A stretch of DNA of 64,000 bases from positions 310,001 through 374,000 of the forward strand of contig NZ_CP032097.1 of assembly GCF_003544915.1 (NCBI RefSeq). The letters run 5' to 3'. The notes under the pieces were generated by a model. That model saw nothing but the letters and a program-made list of their open reading frames with translations, did no database searches and was not told where the DNA came from. The first letter of the stretch is position 1; each line of letters begins with the position of its first letter. The translations under genes were made by a program, and so were the position numbers. This document shows, in pieces, positions 8,435-17,869 of this stretch. The stretch is from Arcobacter ellisii. Lineage in GTDB: Bacteria; Campylobacterota; Campylobacteria; Campylobacterales; Arcobacteraceae.

Positions 8435-8845
8435 ATGAGCATTTCAGAAAAAAAAGTTTTAATTTTATGCACAGGAAATTCTTGTAGAAGTATTATCGCT
8501 GAAGCCTTAATAAATGCAAAATTAGAAGGAATTAGTGCAGATAGTTCAGGTGTTAGAGCAAGTGGAAGAGTAAATCCAAATGCTAAAAAGTTACTTGAAG
8601 ATAAAGGGATTTGGAAAGAAGAGTACCATTCAAAAACTATTGATAAAGTAATAGACAATGCTTATGATTTAGTGGTAACTGTTTGTGACCATGCAAATGA
8701 AACTTGTCCAATGTTTCCAAAAGCTGTAAAGGTTATTCATGTTGGATTTGAAGACCCAGATGGAAAAGGTTTTGAAGCATTTGAAGCTACATACAAAGAG
8801 ATAGAAGAAATTTTACTTCCAAAAGTAATAGAGGCTTTAAAATAA
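8435..8845 (+). CDS. arsC: Arsenate reductase, thioredoxin-coupled LMW phosphatase type (second copy)
   Basis: This protein has 136 residues. The P-loop is CTGNSCRS (C-x5-R), followed by VTVCDHANETCPMFP with the cysteine pair of the ArsC disulfide cascade, and the family's HVGFEDPDGKGFEAF near the C-terminus. Length and motifs fit Bacillus/Staphylococcus-type ArsC closely, so this is the more canonical of the two reductases. It begins nine bases after the first copy. Electrons should come from thioredoxin; the small CxxC protein further down the operon could take part, but this is not shown. Confidence 0.9.
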   Translation: MSISEKKVLILCTGNSCRSIIAEALINAKLEGISADSSGVRASGRVNPNAKKLLEDKGIWKEEYHSKTIDKVIDNAYDLVVTVCDHANETCPMFPKAVKVIHVGFEDPDGKGFEAFEATYKEIEEILLPKVIEALK

Positions 8846-8847
8846 TA

Positions 8848-9993
8848 ATGATAAATATATCAATTTTTTGGCATTTTTTTATCTTAGGTCTTTTTAGTTT
8901 TGGAGGACCAATAGCTCATATTGGCTATTTTAGGAAAAAATTTGTTGAAGAATTAAAATGGCTAAGTGATGAAGAGTTTTCTAAAATCGTAGCACTTAGT
9001 CAGTTTTTACCAGGTCCAAGTTCATCTCAAGTTGGCTTTACAATTGGGTTAAAAAAAGGTGGAATTATTGGTTCAATATTGGCTTTTATTGCATTTACAA
9101 CACCCTCTTTTTTACTTTTATATTTCGCTGCAACTTTTCAAAATATATATGAAGATAATAATGTTATTTATGCTTTGATAAGTGGATTAAAACTATTTGC
9201 TGTGGTAATTGTTGCAGATGCAACATATAGTATGTTTAACTCTTTGTGTAAAACTACATTAAGTAAAATAATTTTTGTTTTTGCAACGTTATTTTTGATT
9301 TTTTATCAAACATTTTTTGCTCAAATTTTAGTTTTAGTTGTTTCTGGTTTGGTTGCATTATTTTTTATAAAAGAGAAAAATGAAACTAAAATAACATATC
9401 AAAAACCGTATATTTTACCTTTAGTTATATTTTTCATTTTATTGATATTTTTGCCATTTTTTGTAAATCAAGACAAATTATTAAGTCTATTCAACTCTTT
9501 TTATCAAGTTGGAAGTTTGGTTTTTGGAGGAGGGCATGTTGTTCTTCCTTTGATTAAAAGTAATATCAATATCGATGAAAATAGTTTTTTAGTAGCTTAT
9601 TCTTTAGCTCAAGCAGTTCCAGGACCTATGTTTACTATTGCTTCATATATTGGAGTTGTTGCTTTTGAAGAATCACCATTTTTAGGTGCACTTGTTGCAA
9701 CATTTGCTATTTTTTTACCAGGGTTTCTTTTGATTTTAGCTTTTTACAAAAGTTTTGAAAGTTATTCAAAAAATTCAACTATATCAAAAATAGTTACTGG
9801 AATTAACGCAAGTGTTGTTGCAATACTGTTTAGTGTTTTAGTTACAATTGTTATTCCAAGTGGAATTTTAAATATTTATGATTTGATTTTTGCAATACTT
9901 GGATTTTTTGTGATTAGAAGATTTAAAATATCTGTATTACTTTTGATTTTATTTTATTGTGGATATGGATTTATAAGGAGTTTATATGTTTGA
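8848..9993 (+). CDS. chrA: ChrA family chromate transporter
   Basis: This is a 381-residue membrane protein with two homologous halves, the full-length ChrA form. Each half starts with the family motif: FFILGLFSFGGPIAHIGYF with ALSQFLPGPSSSQVG in the first, and SLVFGGGHVVLPLI with AQAVPGPMFTIASYIGVV in the second. ChrA expels chromate, usually in exchange with sulfate. It starts two bases after the second arsC and overlaps the next gene by eight bases, so it is transcribed under ArsR control. A SulP sulfate-type transporter lies 2 kb further on. Chromate as the real substrate is a family-level inference. Confidence 0.88.
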   Translation: MINISIFWHFFILGLFSFGGPIAHIGYFRKKFVEELKWLSDEEFSKIVALSQFLPGPSSSQVGFTIGLKKGGIIGSILAFIAFTTPSFLLLYFAATFQNIYEDNNVIYALISGLKLFAVVIVADATYSMFNSLCKTTLSKIIFVFATLFLIFYQTFFAQILVLVVSGLVALFFIKEKNETKITYQKPYILPLVIFFILLIFLPFFVNQDKLLSLFNSFYQVGSLVFGGGHVVLPLIKSNINIDENSFLVAYSLAQAVPGPMFTIASYIGVVAFEESPFLGALVATFAIFLPGFLLILAFYKSFESYSKNSTISKIVTGINASVVAILFSVLVTIVIPSGILNIYDLIFAILGFFVIRRFKISVLLLILFYCGYGFIRSLYV

Positions 9994-10945
9994 GTGGTGG
10001 GATAATCTAAGTGCTATCTTAGTATTTGATATATTAGGACTTGTAAAAGGTACTAAGCTTGGCGATGCAGTTCATTTTTTTATTTTTGATACGATTAAAA
10101 TATTTATTCTTTTAATACTTATTGTATATTTGATTACATTTTTAAGAAGTTATTTCCCTCTTGAAAAAATAAGAGTATATTTAAGTGGAAAAAATAAAAT
10201 AATTGGACATATCTTAGCTTCAATTTTTGGGATTATAACTCCTTTTTGTTCTTGTAGTGCAATTCCTCTTTTTTTAGGATTTTTACAAGCAAGAATTCCT
10301 TTAGGAGTTGCTTTTAGTTATTTAGTTTCAGCACCACTTAGTGATCCTGTTGTATTTGCTCTTTTAATCTCAATGTTTAGCTGGAAAATAGCTATACTTT
10401 ATGTTGCTTTTGGAGTAATAATTTCTATTGTTGTAGGACTTATAATTGGTGCTATGAATATGGAAAAAGAGGTTTTAATTGAAGTAAAACCTCTTGATAA
10501 TATAAGTTACACAGAAGATGGAACTTTATTTAAACATAGAATAAAAGAATCATGGGATTATTCAGTAGATATTTTTAAAAAAATATATCTTTATATAATC
10601 ATTGGAGTTGGAGTTGGTGCATTTATTCATGGATTTATTCCAGAAGATTTTATTAGTAAATATGCAGGTGGCGATGTTTGGTATGCACCAATAGTTGCAG
10701 TAATAGCTGGAATTCCTATGTATTCAAATGAATTGGGAATTTTACCAATTATAGAAGTTTTAACACAAAAAGGTGTTTTAATAGGAACAGCACTTTCTTT
10801 TATGATGGCGATAGTTGCTCTTAGTTTACCAGAAGCCATGATTTTAAAAAGAGTAATATCAATAAAATTAATTGGAATATTTTTTGGAGTAGTTGGTCTT
10901 GCTATTCTTTTGACTGGGTATACTTTAAATTATTTAGTAGGATGA
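9986..10945 (+). CDS. ArsP/DUF318-type permease, probable organoarsenical efflux
   Basis: This 319-residue membrane protein belongs to the ArsP_1 (DUF318) permease family. The conserved FCSCSAIPLF and SYLVSAPLSDPVVF segments are present, with a matching GIPMYSNELGILP segment in the second half, about eight helices in all. ArsP of Campylobacter jejuni exports trivalent organoarsenicals such as methylarsenite and roxarsone products; other family members handle other substrates. Location inside an ars operon supports an arsenic role. It overlaps chrA and is followed after four bases by a CxxC protein that often accompanies this family. Confidence 0.85.
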   Translation: MFEWWDNLSAILVFDILGLVKGTKLGDAVHFFIFDTIKIFILLILIVYLITFLRSYFPLEKIRVYLSGKNKIIGHILASIFGIITPFCSCSAIPLFLGFLQARIPLGVAFSYLVSAPLSDPVVFALLISMFSWKIAILYVAFGVIISIVVGLIIGAMNMEKEVLIEVKPLDNISYTEDGTLFKHRIKESWDYSVDIFKKIYLYIIIGVGVGAFIHGFIPEDFISKYAGGDVWYAPIVAVIAGIPMYSNELGILPIIEVLTQKGVLIGTALSFMMAIVALSLPEAMILKRVISIKLIGIFFGVVGLAILLTGYTLNYLVG

Positions 10946-10949
10946 AAAA

Positions 10950-11183
10950 ATGAAAATAGAAATTTTAGGAACAGGTTGTACAAAGTGCAAAAATCTTGAA
11001 GAAAATACAAAACAAGCAGTTGCAAAAATTGGTGGATTTCATGAAATAAAAAAAGTGGAAGATATTGTTGAAATTATGAATTATAGTGTGATGAGTACAC
11101 CCGCACTTGTTGTTGATGGAGTTGTAAAATCTACTGGAAAAGTTTTGAGTGTCGATGAAATAGTAACTATACTTTCAAAGTAG
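10950..11183 (+). CDS. Small thioredoxin-like protein (redox-active disulfide protein family)
   Basis: This 77-residue single thioredoxin-fold domain has the active site CTKC at residues 10-13 (GTGCTKCKNLEENT) and the cis-proline region STPALVVDG. It belongs to the small 'redox-active disulfide protein 2' family that is commonly encoded beside DUF318/ArsP permeases, exactly as here (four-base gap). It has no signal peptide, so it is cytoplasmic. It may donate electrons to the arsenate reductases or help present the arsenical to the permease; the sequence does not decide. Confidence 0.85.
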   Translation: MKIEILGTGCTKCKNLEENTKQAVAKIGGFHEIKKVEDIVEIMNYSVMSTPALVVDGVVKSTGKVLSVDEIVTILSK

Positions 11184-11190
11184 AAAAAAT

Positions 11191-11520
11191 TTGATAAAAG
11201 AGTTTAGTTTATATTTTTTAGCAGCTTTTTTTGAGATACTTGGTTGTTATAGTTTTTGGGTTTATTTTAAACTTGGTAAAAGTTATTGGTTTTTAGCTCT
11301 TGGAGTTTTATCTTTGATTGCTTTTGCTTATGCTTTAACAAAAGTAAATTTAGAATTTGCTGGACGAGCTTATGCTGTTTATGGTGGAATTTATATAGTT
11401 TCATCTCTTCTTTGGTTATATTTTGTAGAAAAACAAGAGTTTAATAGATGGGATTTAATAGGTTCAAGTCTTTGTATTTTGGGAGTTTTTGTGATTTTAT
11501 TTGGAAATCAAAAAGTTTAA
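11191..11520 (+). CDS. YnfA family (UPF0060) small membrane protein
   Basis: This 109-residue protein of four membrane helices matches the YnfA/UPF0060 family of SMR-like small transporters (AAFFEILGCYSFWVYFKLGKS, GRAYAVYGGIYI). The start codon is TTG, seven bases after the preceding stop. YnfA proteins have been linked to drug and metal ion efflux, but the transported substrate is not settled. As the last gene of the ars operon, before a bidirectional terminator, it is probably induced by arsenite with the rest. Confidence 0.85.
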   Translation: MIKEFSLYFLAAFFEILGCYSFWVYFKLGKSYWFLALGVLSLIAFAYALTKVNLEFAGRAYAVYGGIYIVSSLLWLYFVEKQEFNRWDLIGSSLCILGVFVILFGNQKV

Positions 11521-11523
11521 AAA

Positions 11524-11548
11524 TCAATGAGTTTTAATAACTCATTGA
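11524..11548. terminator. Bidirectional terminator ending the ars operon
   Basis: Perfect 10-bp arms (11524-11533 and 11539-11548) enclose the loop TTAAT just after the YnfA-family stop. The right side covers the end of the convergent DUF350 gene, so the hairpin serves both strands. Confidence 0.75.
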
Positions 11549-11938
11549 CCCAGCATTTAATAAACCAATTGCGATTGATAAAAATGCCATTAAAATTCCA
11601 ACGGGAATAACACCTTGAGAGATTTTTGTTTTAAAAGAGTATTTTCCACCAAGTCTAGTTACGATAAATGCAAAAATTAATTGAATAAATATTGCAACTC
11701 CTCCCCAAATCACAAAATCGCTATATGAAATTGAGTGAACTAAAGCACTATAAAGTGGAATTGCAACTCCAATAATCGCTCCTCCAAAACCTAAAGCTGC
11801 TGCAATATTATTATCTTCAAAGATAAGTTTATAGTCATCATAAGGCGTAACAATCGCATATAAATAAAGAAAAACTACAACTAAAGCAACTGCTGTAAAA
11901 AAGAAACTTATAAATCCTATATATAAATCTAATTCCAT
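11534..11938 (-). CDS. DUF350 family membrane protein
   Basis: This 134-residue protein with four predicted membrane helices resembles the DUF350/YjfL family (FEDNNIAAALGFGGAIIGVAIPLYSAL). Two-fold internal repetition of helix pairs is usual in the family and can be glimpsed here. The function is unknown. It is read towards the ars operon and shares a terminator with it. Upstream lies the sulP gene on the same strand, 61 bases away, so a common transcript is possible. Confidence 0.75.
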   Translation of the reverse strand: MELDLYIGFISFFFTAVALVVVFLYLYAIVTPYDDYKLIFEDNNIAAALGFGGAIIGVAIPLYSALVHSISYSDFVIWGGVAIFIQLIFAFIVTRLGGKYSFKTKISQGVIPVGILMAFLSIAIGLLNAGSMSY

Positions 11939-11999
11939 TTTAATCCTTTTTTTTCTTTGAATGTTAGCAAAAAGTTACTATATGGCTTATTAGGCAGTT

Positions 12000-13490
12000 C
12001 TAGTGCCCACCCATAATTTTTTCTATCTCTTCTGGTTTATCGTGAATTCCAAATCTATCTATAATAGTTTTAGTAGCTTCATTTTGCCCAATAATCTCAA
12101 CCTCTTTTCCCTCTTTTCGTAATTTAATTACAGATTTATCAAGGGCATAAACAGCAGAAATATCCCAAAAATGAGCTCTTGTTACATCAATTATAACTTT
12201 TTTAACATCTTCTTTGAAATTTATCATTTCATAAAATCTATCGGCACTATTAAAAAAAACTTGACCTACAAATTTATAAGTTTTTACACTTTTATCTTCA
12301 TTATAAAAGGTTTCATTGTACATAAAGTGAGAGATTTTGTTTGCAAAAAATAAAGAAGCTAATAAAACTCCTGTTAATACTCCCATTGCAAGATTGTGTG
12401 TATAAACAGTTATAGCAACTGTTGAAAGCATTACAAGATTTGTTGAAAATGGAAGAGTCTTTAATTCAGTTATTGAAGTCCAGTTAAATGTACTAATTGA
12501 TACCATAATCATAACAGCAACTAAAGCAGCCATAGGAATAATTGAGATAATATCAGATAAAAATACAACCATTATAAGTAAAAAAAATCCAGCAATAAAA
12601 GTAGATAATTTTCCCCTTCCACCTGATTTTATATTAATAATTGATTGCCCAATCATAGCACATCCTGCCATTCCACCAATACAACCTGAGGCTATATTTG
12701 CAATTCCTTGACCTCTTGCTTCTGTTTGTTTATTACTTTTTGTATCTGTTAAATCATCAATTATAGTTGCAGTCATAAATGACTCTAAAAGACCAACGAT
12801 TGCTAAAGCAAAAGAGTAAGGAAAAATAATGCTTAATGTCTCAAAATTTAAAGGAATTTGGGGAAGTAAGAATATAGGTAAAGTATCAGGAAGTTCTCCC
12901 ATGTCTCCCACATTTCTTACATCCCAACCAATAAAATATACAAAAATAGTTAAAACAACTATGGTTACAAGTGGTGAGGGAAGAACTTTTCCAATTTTTG
13001 GAATATAAGGAAATAGATAAATTATTCCAAGTCCCACAGCAGTTAGGGCATAAACATGCCAAGTTACATTAGTAAGTTCTGGAAGTTGAGCCATAAAAAT
13101 TAAAATCGCCAAAGCATTTACAAATCCAACTACAACAGCCCTTGCTACAAAACTCATAAGTTTGTGGATACCAATATATGATAAAAATATTTGAATAATT
13201 CCTGTTAAAATAGTAGCAGCCAATAAATATTGAAGTCCATGCTCTTTTACAAGTGTTACCATAACCAAAGCCATAGCTCCAGTTGCAGCACTTATCATTC
13301 CTGAACGACCTCCAACAAAAGAAATAACAACAGCTATACAAAAAGAGGCATAAAGTCCAACTTTTGGGTCAACTCCTGCAATTATTGAAAAAGCAATTGC
13401 TTCAGGGATTAGTGCAAGTGCAACTACAAGACCTGATAAAATATCAGCACGAATATTGAAAAACCATTCATTTTTTATGGTTTGGTACAT
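12000..13490 (-). CDS. SulP family anion transporter with STAS domain
   Basis: This is a 496-residue inner-membrane transporter. The N-terminal transmembrane domain begins with the SulP signature region ([20 protein letters not shown]) and contains [20 protein letters not shown]. The C-terminal STAS domain (about 400-480, [19 protein letters not shown]) is cytoplasmic and regulatory. SulP proteins carry sulfate, bicarbonate or other anions; this short form resembles those often annotated as sulfate permease or bicarbonate transporter. The ribosome binding site AAGGAATTCT precedes the ATG. Its promoter region is shared divergently with a MerR regulator, but nothing shows that the two are functionally linked. 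Confidence 0.88.
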   Translation of the reverse strand: MYQTIKNEWFFNIRADILSGLVVALALIPEAIAFSIIAGVDPKVGLYASFCIAVVISFVGGRSGMISAATGAMALVMVTLVKEHGLQYLLAATILTGIIQIFLSYIGIHKLMSFVARAVVVGFVNALAILIFMAQLPELTNVTWHVYALTAVGLGIIYLFPYIPKIGKVLPSPLVTIVVLTIFVYFIGWDVRNVGDMGELPDTLPIFLLPQIPLNFETLSIIFPYSFALAIVGLLESFMTATIIDDLTDTKSNKQTEARGQGIANIASGCIGGMAGCAMIGQSIINIKSGGRGKLSTFIAGFFLLIMVVFLSDIISIIPMAALVAVMIMVSISTFNWTSITELKTLPFSTNLVMLSTVAITVYTHNLAMGVLTGVLLASLFFANKISHFMYNETFYNEDKSVKTYKFVGQVFFNSADRFYEMINFKEDVKKVIIDVTRAHFWDISAVYALDKSVIKLRKEGKEVEIIGQNEATKTIIDRFGIHDKPEEIEKIMGGH

Positions 13491-13661
13491 AGAATTCCTT
13501 AATAATGATTATTTTTAATTTGATAGATAATCAGATTTTATCCAATTGGTGGTTAATAGTTGATAAATAAAAAGTAGAGAGTTGAACTCTTGACTTTTTG
13601 TATTTATTTTTATAGACTTTCAAAAGTAAAGAGTTTGACTTTATACTTTTAAGGAAAAATA

Positions 13662-14303
13662 ATGAAAATAATAGAGAATAAAAATTATTATAAAATGTCT
13701 CAATTGGTTGAATTAACAAATTTAAGTAACCATACAATTTCATTTTATGATAAAAAAGGTTTATTACCAAATACTCTAAGTACTTCCAAAAATATGAAAT
13801 ATTATCCAGAAATTACAATTACAGTTTTAAATTTAATCAAATATTTCAAAGATAATCTGAATTTTTCAATTGATTATATAAAAGAGTTATTTGATTATTA
13901 TCAAATAAATTTTGATGACAGGTCAGATTTGATTTTACAATCTATACAGATGTTAAGTAGTGAGATTAAAAATCCAATTTTTAAAAAAGATTTATTAAAT
14001 CAAAATATAGAAGAAGCTATAAAATTAGATTTATTAGATGATAAAGAAGTCTATTTTAAAACAGAGATAGAAGTTTTAAATACTTTCAATGAGTTAAGAA
14101 AATATGATATTTCAACAGAACTTATAAATGAATATGTAAAAACAAGTAAAAAATTGGCACTTTTAGAAAAAGAGTTAACAAGTAAAGTTTTAGAAAAAAA
14201 TGGTTTTTTGCCTGAAGTTTTAGTGCTTGATATTTTAAATTCATTCAAACCATATATTTTCAATCGACACACAATCATTGAGTTTAAAAAGGATAATAAA
14301 TGA
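13662..14303 (+). CDS. MerR family transcriptional regulator
   Basis: This 213-residue protein has an N-terminal MerR-type winged helix (KMSQLVELTNLSNHTISFYDKKGLLPNT, given here in short; residues about 10-75), then a long helix and an unrecognised effector region. It lacks the cysteines of metal-sensing MerR proteins, so a lipid or other small molecule is a more likely signal. The stop overlaps the start of the acyltransferase fusion gene by four bases (ATGA), so the two are translated together and the regulator probably controls this lipid-repair operon. The upstream 170 bases shared with sulP contain a short GAGTT-G-AACTC dyad, but I cannot assign it. Confidence 0.82.
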   Translation: MKIIENKNYYKMSQLVELTNLSNHTISFYDKKGLLPNTLSTSKNMKYYPEITITVLNLIKYFKDNLNFSIDYIKELFDYYQINFDDRSDLILQSIQMLSSEIKNPIFKKDLLNQNIEEAIKLDLLDDKEVYFKTEIEVLNTFNELRKYDISTELINEYVKTSKKLALLEKELTSKVLEKNGFLPEVLVLDILNSFKPYIFNRHTIIEFKKDNK

Positions 14304-17300
14304 CAAAAATAAATAATCTTTTATCAATAAAAATTGCATTTTTATTTGTAGTTTTTTGTAATGCTGTTGTTGATGTTGCCCACAAAGTTTTATTACAAAA
14401 CATAGCTTTCAAAGTTTTTGATGGAACAACGCAAGTTATTTGGATTTCAATAATCAATGCAATGATTATAATTCCATTTTTACTTCTATTTACTCTAAGT
14501 GGTTATCTATCTGATAAATATAATAAAAAGAATATTATGGTTTATGGGGCAGTATCATCTTTTTTATTATCAGTTTTGATGATAATTTCATATATGAGTG
14601 AAAATTTTTATTTTGCAATGTTTTCTTTAGTTTTATTAGCTGTTCAAAGTGCTATTTATTCTCCTGCAAAATTTGGGCTTATTCTTGATATTTATGGTAA
14701 AAAAAATCTTTCACGTGGAAATGCTGCTTTACAAGCTATTTCAATAATTGCAATTTTATTTTCAATTGGTGTTGCTTCTTTTGTTTTTGAAAATTTTTAT
14801 AATCTAAATAATCTTCAAAGTTTAACTTCAAAAGAGGAGTTATTAACAGCAATTTTACCTCTAACTTACTATATATTACCAGTTGCCTTTTTAGAAATGG
14901 TAGTTTCATTTCTGTTTTTAAGAAGAATAAACACAGTTTATGTAAAAGATGAAAATTTATCTTTAAATAAAGATGAGTTTTTTAAAGGTAAGTTATTAGT
15001 TAAAAATATAAAAACAATTTTTTCTCATGATGTAATTTTTTTATCAGTTATAGGATTATCTGTATTTTGGGGAGTTTCTCAAGCTACAATGGCAGTATTT
15101 CCATCTTTTGTAAAACAATATCTAAATATTACAGATGTATTTTTAATAAATGGTGTGATTGCAGCTTCAGGAGTTGGAATTGCAATTGGTTCAGTATTAT
15201 ATTCAAGAATATCAAAACATTATATTGAAGTAGGAACTATCCCTTTAGCATCTTTTGGTATGGCTTTTTCTTTATATATTTCAACAGTAGTTCAAACACC
15301 ATTTTTATTAGCAATCACATTTTTAATGTTTGGGGTTTTTGGTGGAATGTTTGTAGTTCCCTTGAATGCTTTAATTCAATTTAATGCAAAGAAAAAGGTT
15401 TTAGGAACAATCTTAGCTGGAAATAATTGGTTTCATTCATTGTCTATGTTTTTGATGCTTTGTATGACAACAATCGTATCTTATTTTGAATTAGACCCAT
15501 TAAAAACTATATATTTAATACTTACAATAATTGTAATTGGAACAGCATATACAATCTATAAATTACCTCAATCTTTGATTTTACTTTTTCTAAAAAGTAT
15601 TGTTGGATTAAAATATAAACTTGAAGTAGATGGAATAAAAAATATACCTTCATCAGGAGGAGTTTTACTTTTAGGAAATCATATTTCTTGGATTGATTGG
15701 GCGATTATTTTAATGGCAGTTCCAAGGGAAGTTAAGTTTGTTATGGATAAAACAATTTATAGTAAATGGTATATAACTTGGATATTAAAAATGTTTAAAG
15801 CAATCCCAATTTCAAATATTTCAAGTAAATCAACGATTCAAACAATAGCAAAAGAGTTGGATAGTGGAAGTGTTGTTGTTCTTTTCCCTGAGGGAAGTAT
15901 TACAAGAAATGGGCATTTAGGTGAGTTTAAAAAAGGATTTGAAAAAGTATTAGAACTAACACAAACAGAGATAAAAGTTATTCCTTTTTATATTAGAGGA
16001 CTTTGGGAATCTATGTTTAGTAGAGCCAATAAAAAATTTAAAAAATCAAAAAGAACTTCTAATGTAACAGTATCTTTTGCAAGAAGTATGAATAAATCAA
16101 GAGCAAATATTGTAAGCGTTAAAAAAGAGGTTTTTGAACTCTCTTCAAAATCTTGGAAAGAGCATATAAGAAATTTGAAACCTTTAAATGAAACTATATT
16201 TGATAGATTAAAAGAGGTCTCTTCTGAAATTGTTTTTGCTGATTCAACTGGTTTAGAATTGAGTGGAAATAAATTTTTAACAGCATCAATACTTTTTAAA
16301 GATTTATTAAAAAAAGAGATAAAAGGTCAAAATATAGGTCTGTTAGTTCCTTCAACAGCAAGTGGTGCATTTATAAATTACACAGTATTAATGATGGGAA
16401 AAACAGCAATAAATCTAAACTATACAAGTGAAATAAACTCTTTAAAATCTTCTATAGAATTAGCAGAAATAAAAACTATAATAGCTTCAAAAAAGTTTGT
16501 TGAAAAACTTGAATCAAAAGCTATAAATATAAAAGAGATTTTAGAGTTGGTTGAGGTAATTTATTTAGAAGATATAAAAACAAAAATATCTAAAAATAAA
16601 GGTTTATTTACCTATTTAAGTGTAAAGTTTTTACCTTCTTGTATTTTAAAATTGATACATTTAACAAAAACAAATAAAGATGATACGGTGATGATTTTAT
16701 TCTCTTCTGGAAGTGAAGGAAAACCAAAAGGTGTAGAACTAAGTGGTGATAATATTTTAGGAAATGCACAACAAATTGCAAATATTATAAATGTAAGTAA
16801 TGAAGATACAATAGTTGGCTCTTTACCTCTATTCCACGCTTTTGGAATAGTAGTTACAACTTATTTACCATTAATTGAAGGTATAAAATGTGTTGCTCAT
16901 CCAGACCCAACAGATGGACTTGGAATAGCAAAATTAGTAAGTTCTTATAAAGCTACAATTATGTGTGGGACTTCAACTTTCTTTAGATTATATGCTAAAA
17001 ATCAGAAAATTCATCCTTTGATGTTTGAGAGTTTAAGACTTGTTGTTGCTGGTGCTGAAAAATTAAGAGAAGATGTTAAATTTGAGTTCAAAAAAAGATT
17101 TGGAAAAGATATTCTTGAAGGTTTTGGAGCAACAGAAACTTCACCAGTTGCAAGCTGTAATCTTCCTGATGTATTAGCTTCTGATTTTACAGTTCAAATA
17201 GGACAAAAAGTAGGAACAGTTGGAATGGCAATTCCAGGAACTACAATAAAAATTGTAAATCCAGAGACTTTTAAAGAGTTAGAGTCAAATGAAGAGGGAA

Positions 17301-17779
17301 TGATTTTAATTTCAGGCATCCAAGTAATGAAAGGGTATTTAAAAAATGAAGAAAAAACAAAACAAGTTTTAAAAACAATTAGAGGAAAAACTTATTATAT
17401 AACAGGAGATAAGGGAAAAATTGATGAAGATGGTTTTATAACTATTGTGGATAGATATTCAAGATTTGCAAAACTTGGTGGAGAGATGATAAGTCTTGGT
17501 GCAGTTGAAGAGAAAATTTCAAGACTTTTAGAGTTAAAAGATGATAGTTCGGTTGATTTTATTGTTACAAGTGTTGAAGATGAAAAAAAAGGTGAAAAAA
17601 TAGTCTTATTAATCTCAAACGTAGATGAAGAGTATGTTTTAAAATTAAAAGAGAAAATTTTGAATAATTTTGAAAATAAATTAATGATACCTTCAAATAT
17701 AAAAATTATTGATGAAATCCCAAAACTTGGGAGTGGAAAGAAAGATTTTAATGCAGCTAAATTAAAAGCAAAAGACTGA
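14300..17779 (+). CDS. aas: Three-domain LplT-PlsC-acyl-ACP ligase fusion (Aas-type)
   Basis: This 1159-residue protein joins three activities. Residues 1-430 form an MFS transporter like LplT, which flips lysophospholipids inward. Residues about 435-640 form a PlsC acyltransferase with GNHISWIDW (H-x4-D) and LFPEGSITRNG. Residues about 650-1150 form an AMP-binding ligase with SSGSEGKPKGVELS, EGFGATETSP and YITGDKGKIDEDG. In Escherichia coli LplT and Aas are separate proteins that recover lysophosphatidylethanolamine and re-acylate it with acyl-ACP. Here import, acyl activation and acyl transfer lie in one chain. All motifs look intact. It is co-transcribed with the MerR regulator. Confidence 0.92.
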   Translation: MTKINNLLSIKIAFLFVVFCNAVVDVAHKVLLQNIAFKVFDGTTQVIWISIINAMIIIPFLLLFTLSGYLSDKYNKKNIMVYGAVSSFLLSVLMIISYMSENFYFAMFSLVLLAVQSAIYSPAKFGLILDIYGKKNLSRGNAALQAISIIAILFSIGVASFVFENFYNLNNLQSLTSKEELLTAILPLTYYILPVAFLEMVVSFLFLRRINTVYVKDENLSLNKDEFFKGKLLVKNIKTIFSHDVIFLSVIGLSVFWGVSQATMAVFPSFVKQYLNITDVFLINGVIAASGVGIAIGSVLYSRISKHYIEVGTIPLASFGMAFSLYISTVVQTPFLLAITFLMFGVFGGMFVVPLNALIQFNAKKKVLGTILAGNNWFHSLSMFLMLCMTTIVSYFELDPLKTIYLILTIIVIGTAYTIYKLPQSLILLFLKSIVGLKYKLEVDGIKNIPSSGGVLLLGNHISWIDWAIILMAVPREVKFVMDKTIYSKWYITWILKMFKAIPISNISSKSTIQTIAKELDSGSVVVLFPEGSITRNGHLGEFKKGFEKVLELTQTEIKVIPFYIRGLWESMFSRANKKFKKSKRTSNVTVSFARSMNKSRANIVSVKKEVFELSSKSWKEHIRNLKPLNETIFDRLKEVSSEIVFADSTGLELSGNKFLTASILFKDLLKKEIKGQNIGLLVPSTASGAFINYTVLMMGKTAINLNYTSEINSLKSSIELAEIKTIIASKKFVEKLESKAINIKEILELVEVIYLEDIKTKISKNKGLFTYLSVKFLPSCILKLIHLTKTNKDDTVMILFSSGSEGKPKGVELSGDNILGNAQQIANIINVSNEDTIVGSLPLFHAFGIVVTTYLPLIEGIKCVAHPDPTDGLGIAKLVSSYKATIMCGTSTFFRLYAKNQKIHPLMFESLRLVVAGAEKLREDVKFEFKKRFGKDILEGFGATETSPVASCNLPDVLASDFTVQIGQKVGTVGMAIPGTTIKIVNPETFKELESNEEGMILISGIQVMKGYLKNEEKTKQVLKTIRGKTYYITGDKGKIDEDGFITIVDRYSRFAKLGGEMISLGAVEEKISRLLELKDDSSVDFIVTSVEDEKKGEKIVLLISNVDEEYVLKLKEKILNNFENKLMIPSNIKIIDEIPKLGSGKKDFNAAKLKAKD

Positions 17780-17823
17780 TTTTTTTCAAAATCAAAAAAA
17801 GAGTCTTTTATGAGTCTTTTGTT

Positions 17824-17832
17824 TGTTAGAAT
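17824..17832 (+). promoter_or_regulatory. Extended -10 box before the Cas6-like gene
   Basis: TGTTAGAAT combines the extended TGn motif with TAGAAT, 37 bases before the ATG at 17870. It suggests the Cas6-like gene has its own promoter rather than depending on the acyltransferase gene. No -35 box is evident. Confidence 0.45.
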
Positions 17833-17869
17833 GTTTACTTTGTAAATAAATTGTAACAAAGAGTTTTAA

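Noticed and set aside
8377-8658. Antisense frame across the two arsC genes
   Set aside because: It runs opposite two well-supported enzymes, with no promoter or ribosome binding site and no recognisable domain.
13069-13341. Cysteine- and tyrosine-rich reading frame inside sulP
   Set aside because: It is a shifted frame of the SulP gene on the same strand, has no ribosome binding site, and its composition reflects the membrane-protein codons of the real frame.
13491-13661. MerR-type operator between -35 and -10 boxes
   Set aside because: Short dyads (GAGTT-G-AACTC; ACTTT-CA-AAAGT) exist, but none lies in a 19-20-base spacer between recognisable promoter boxes.
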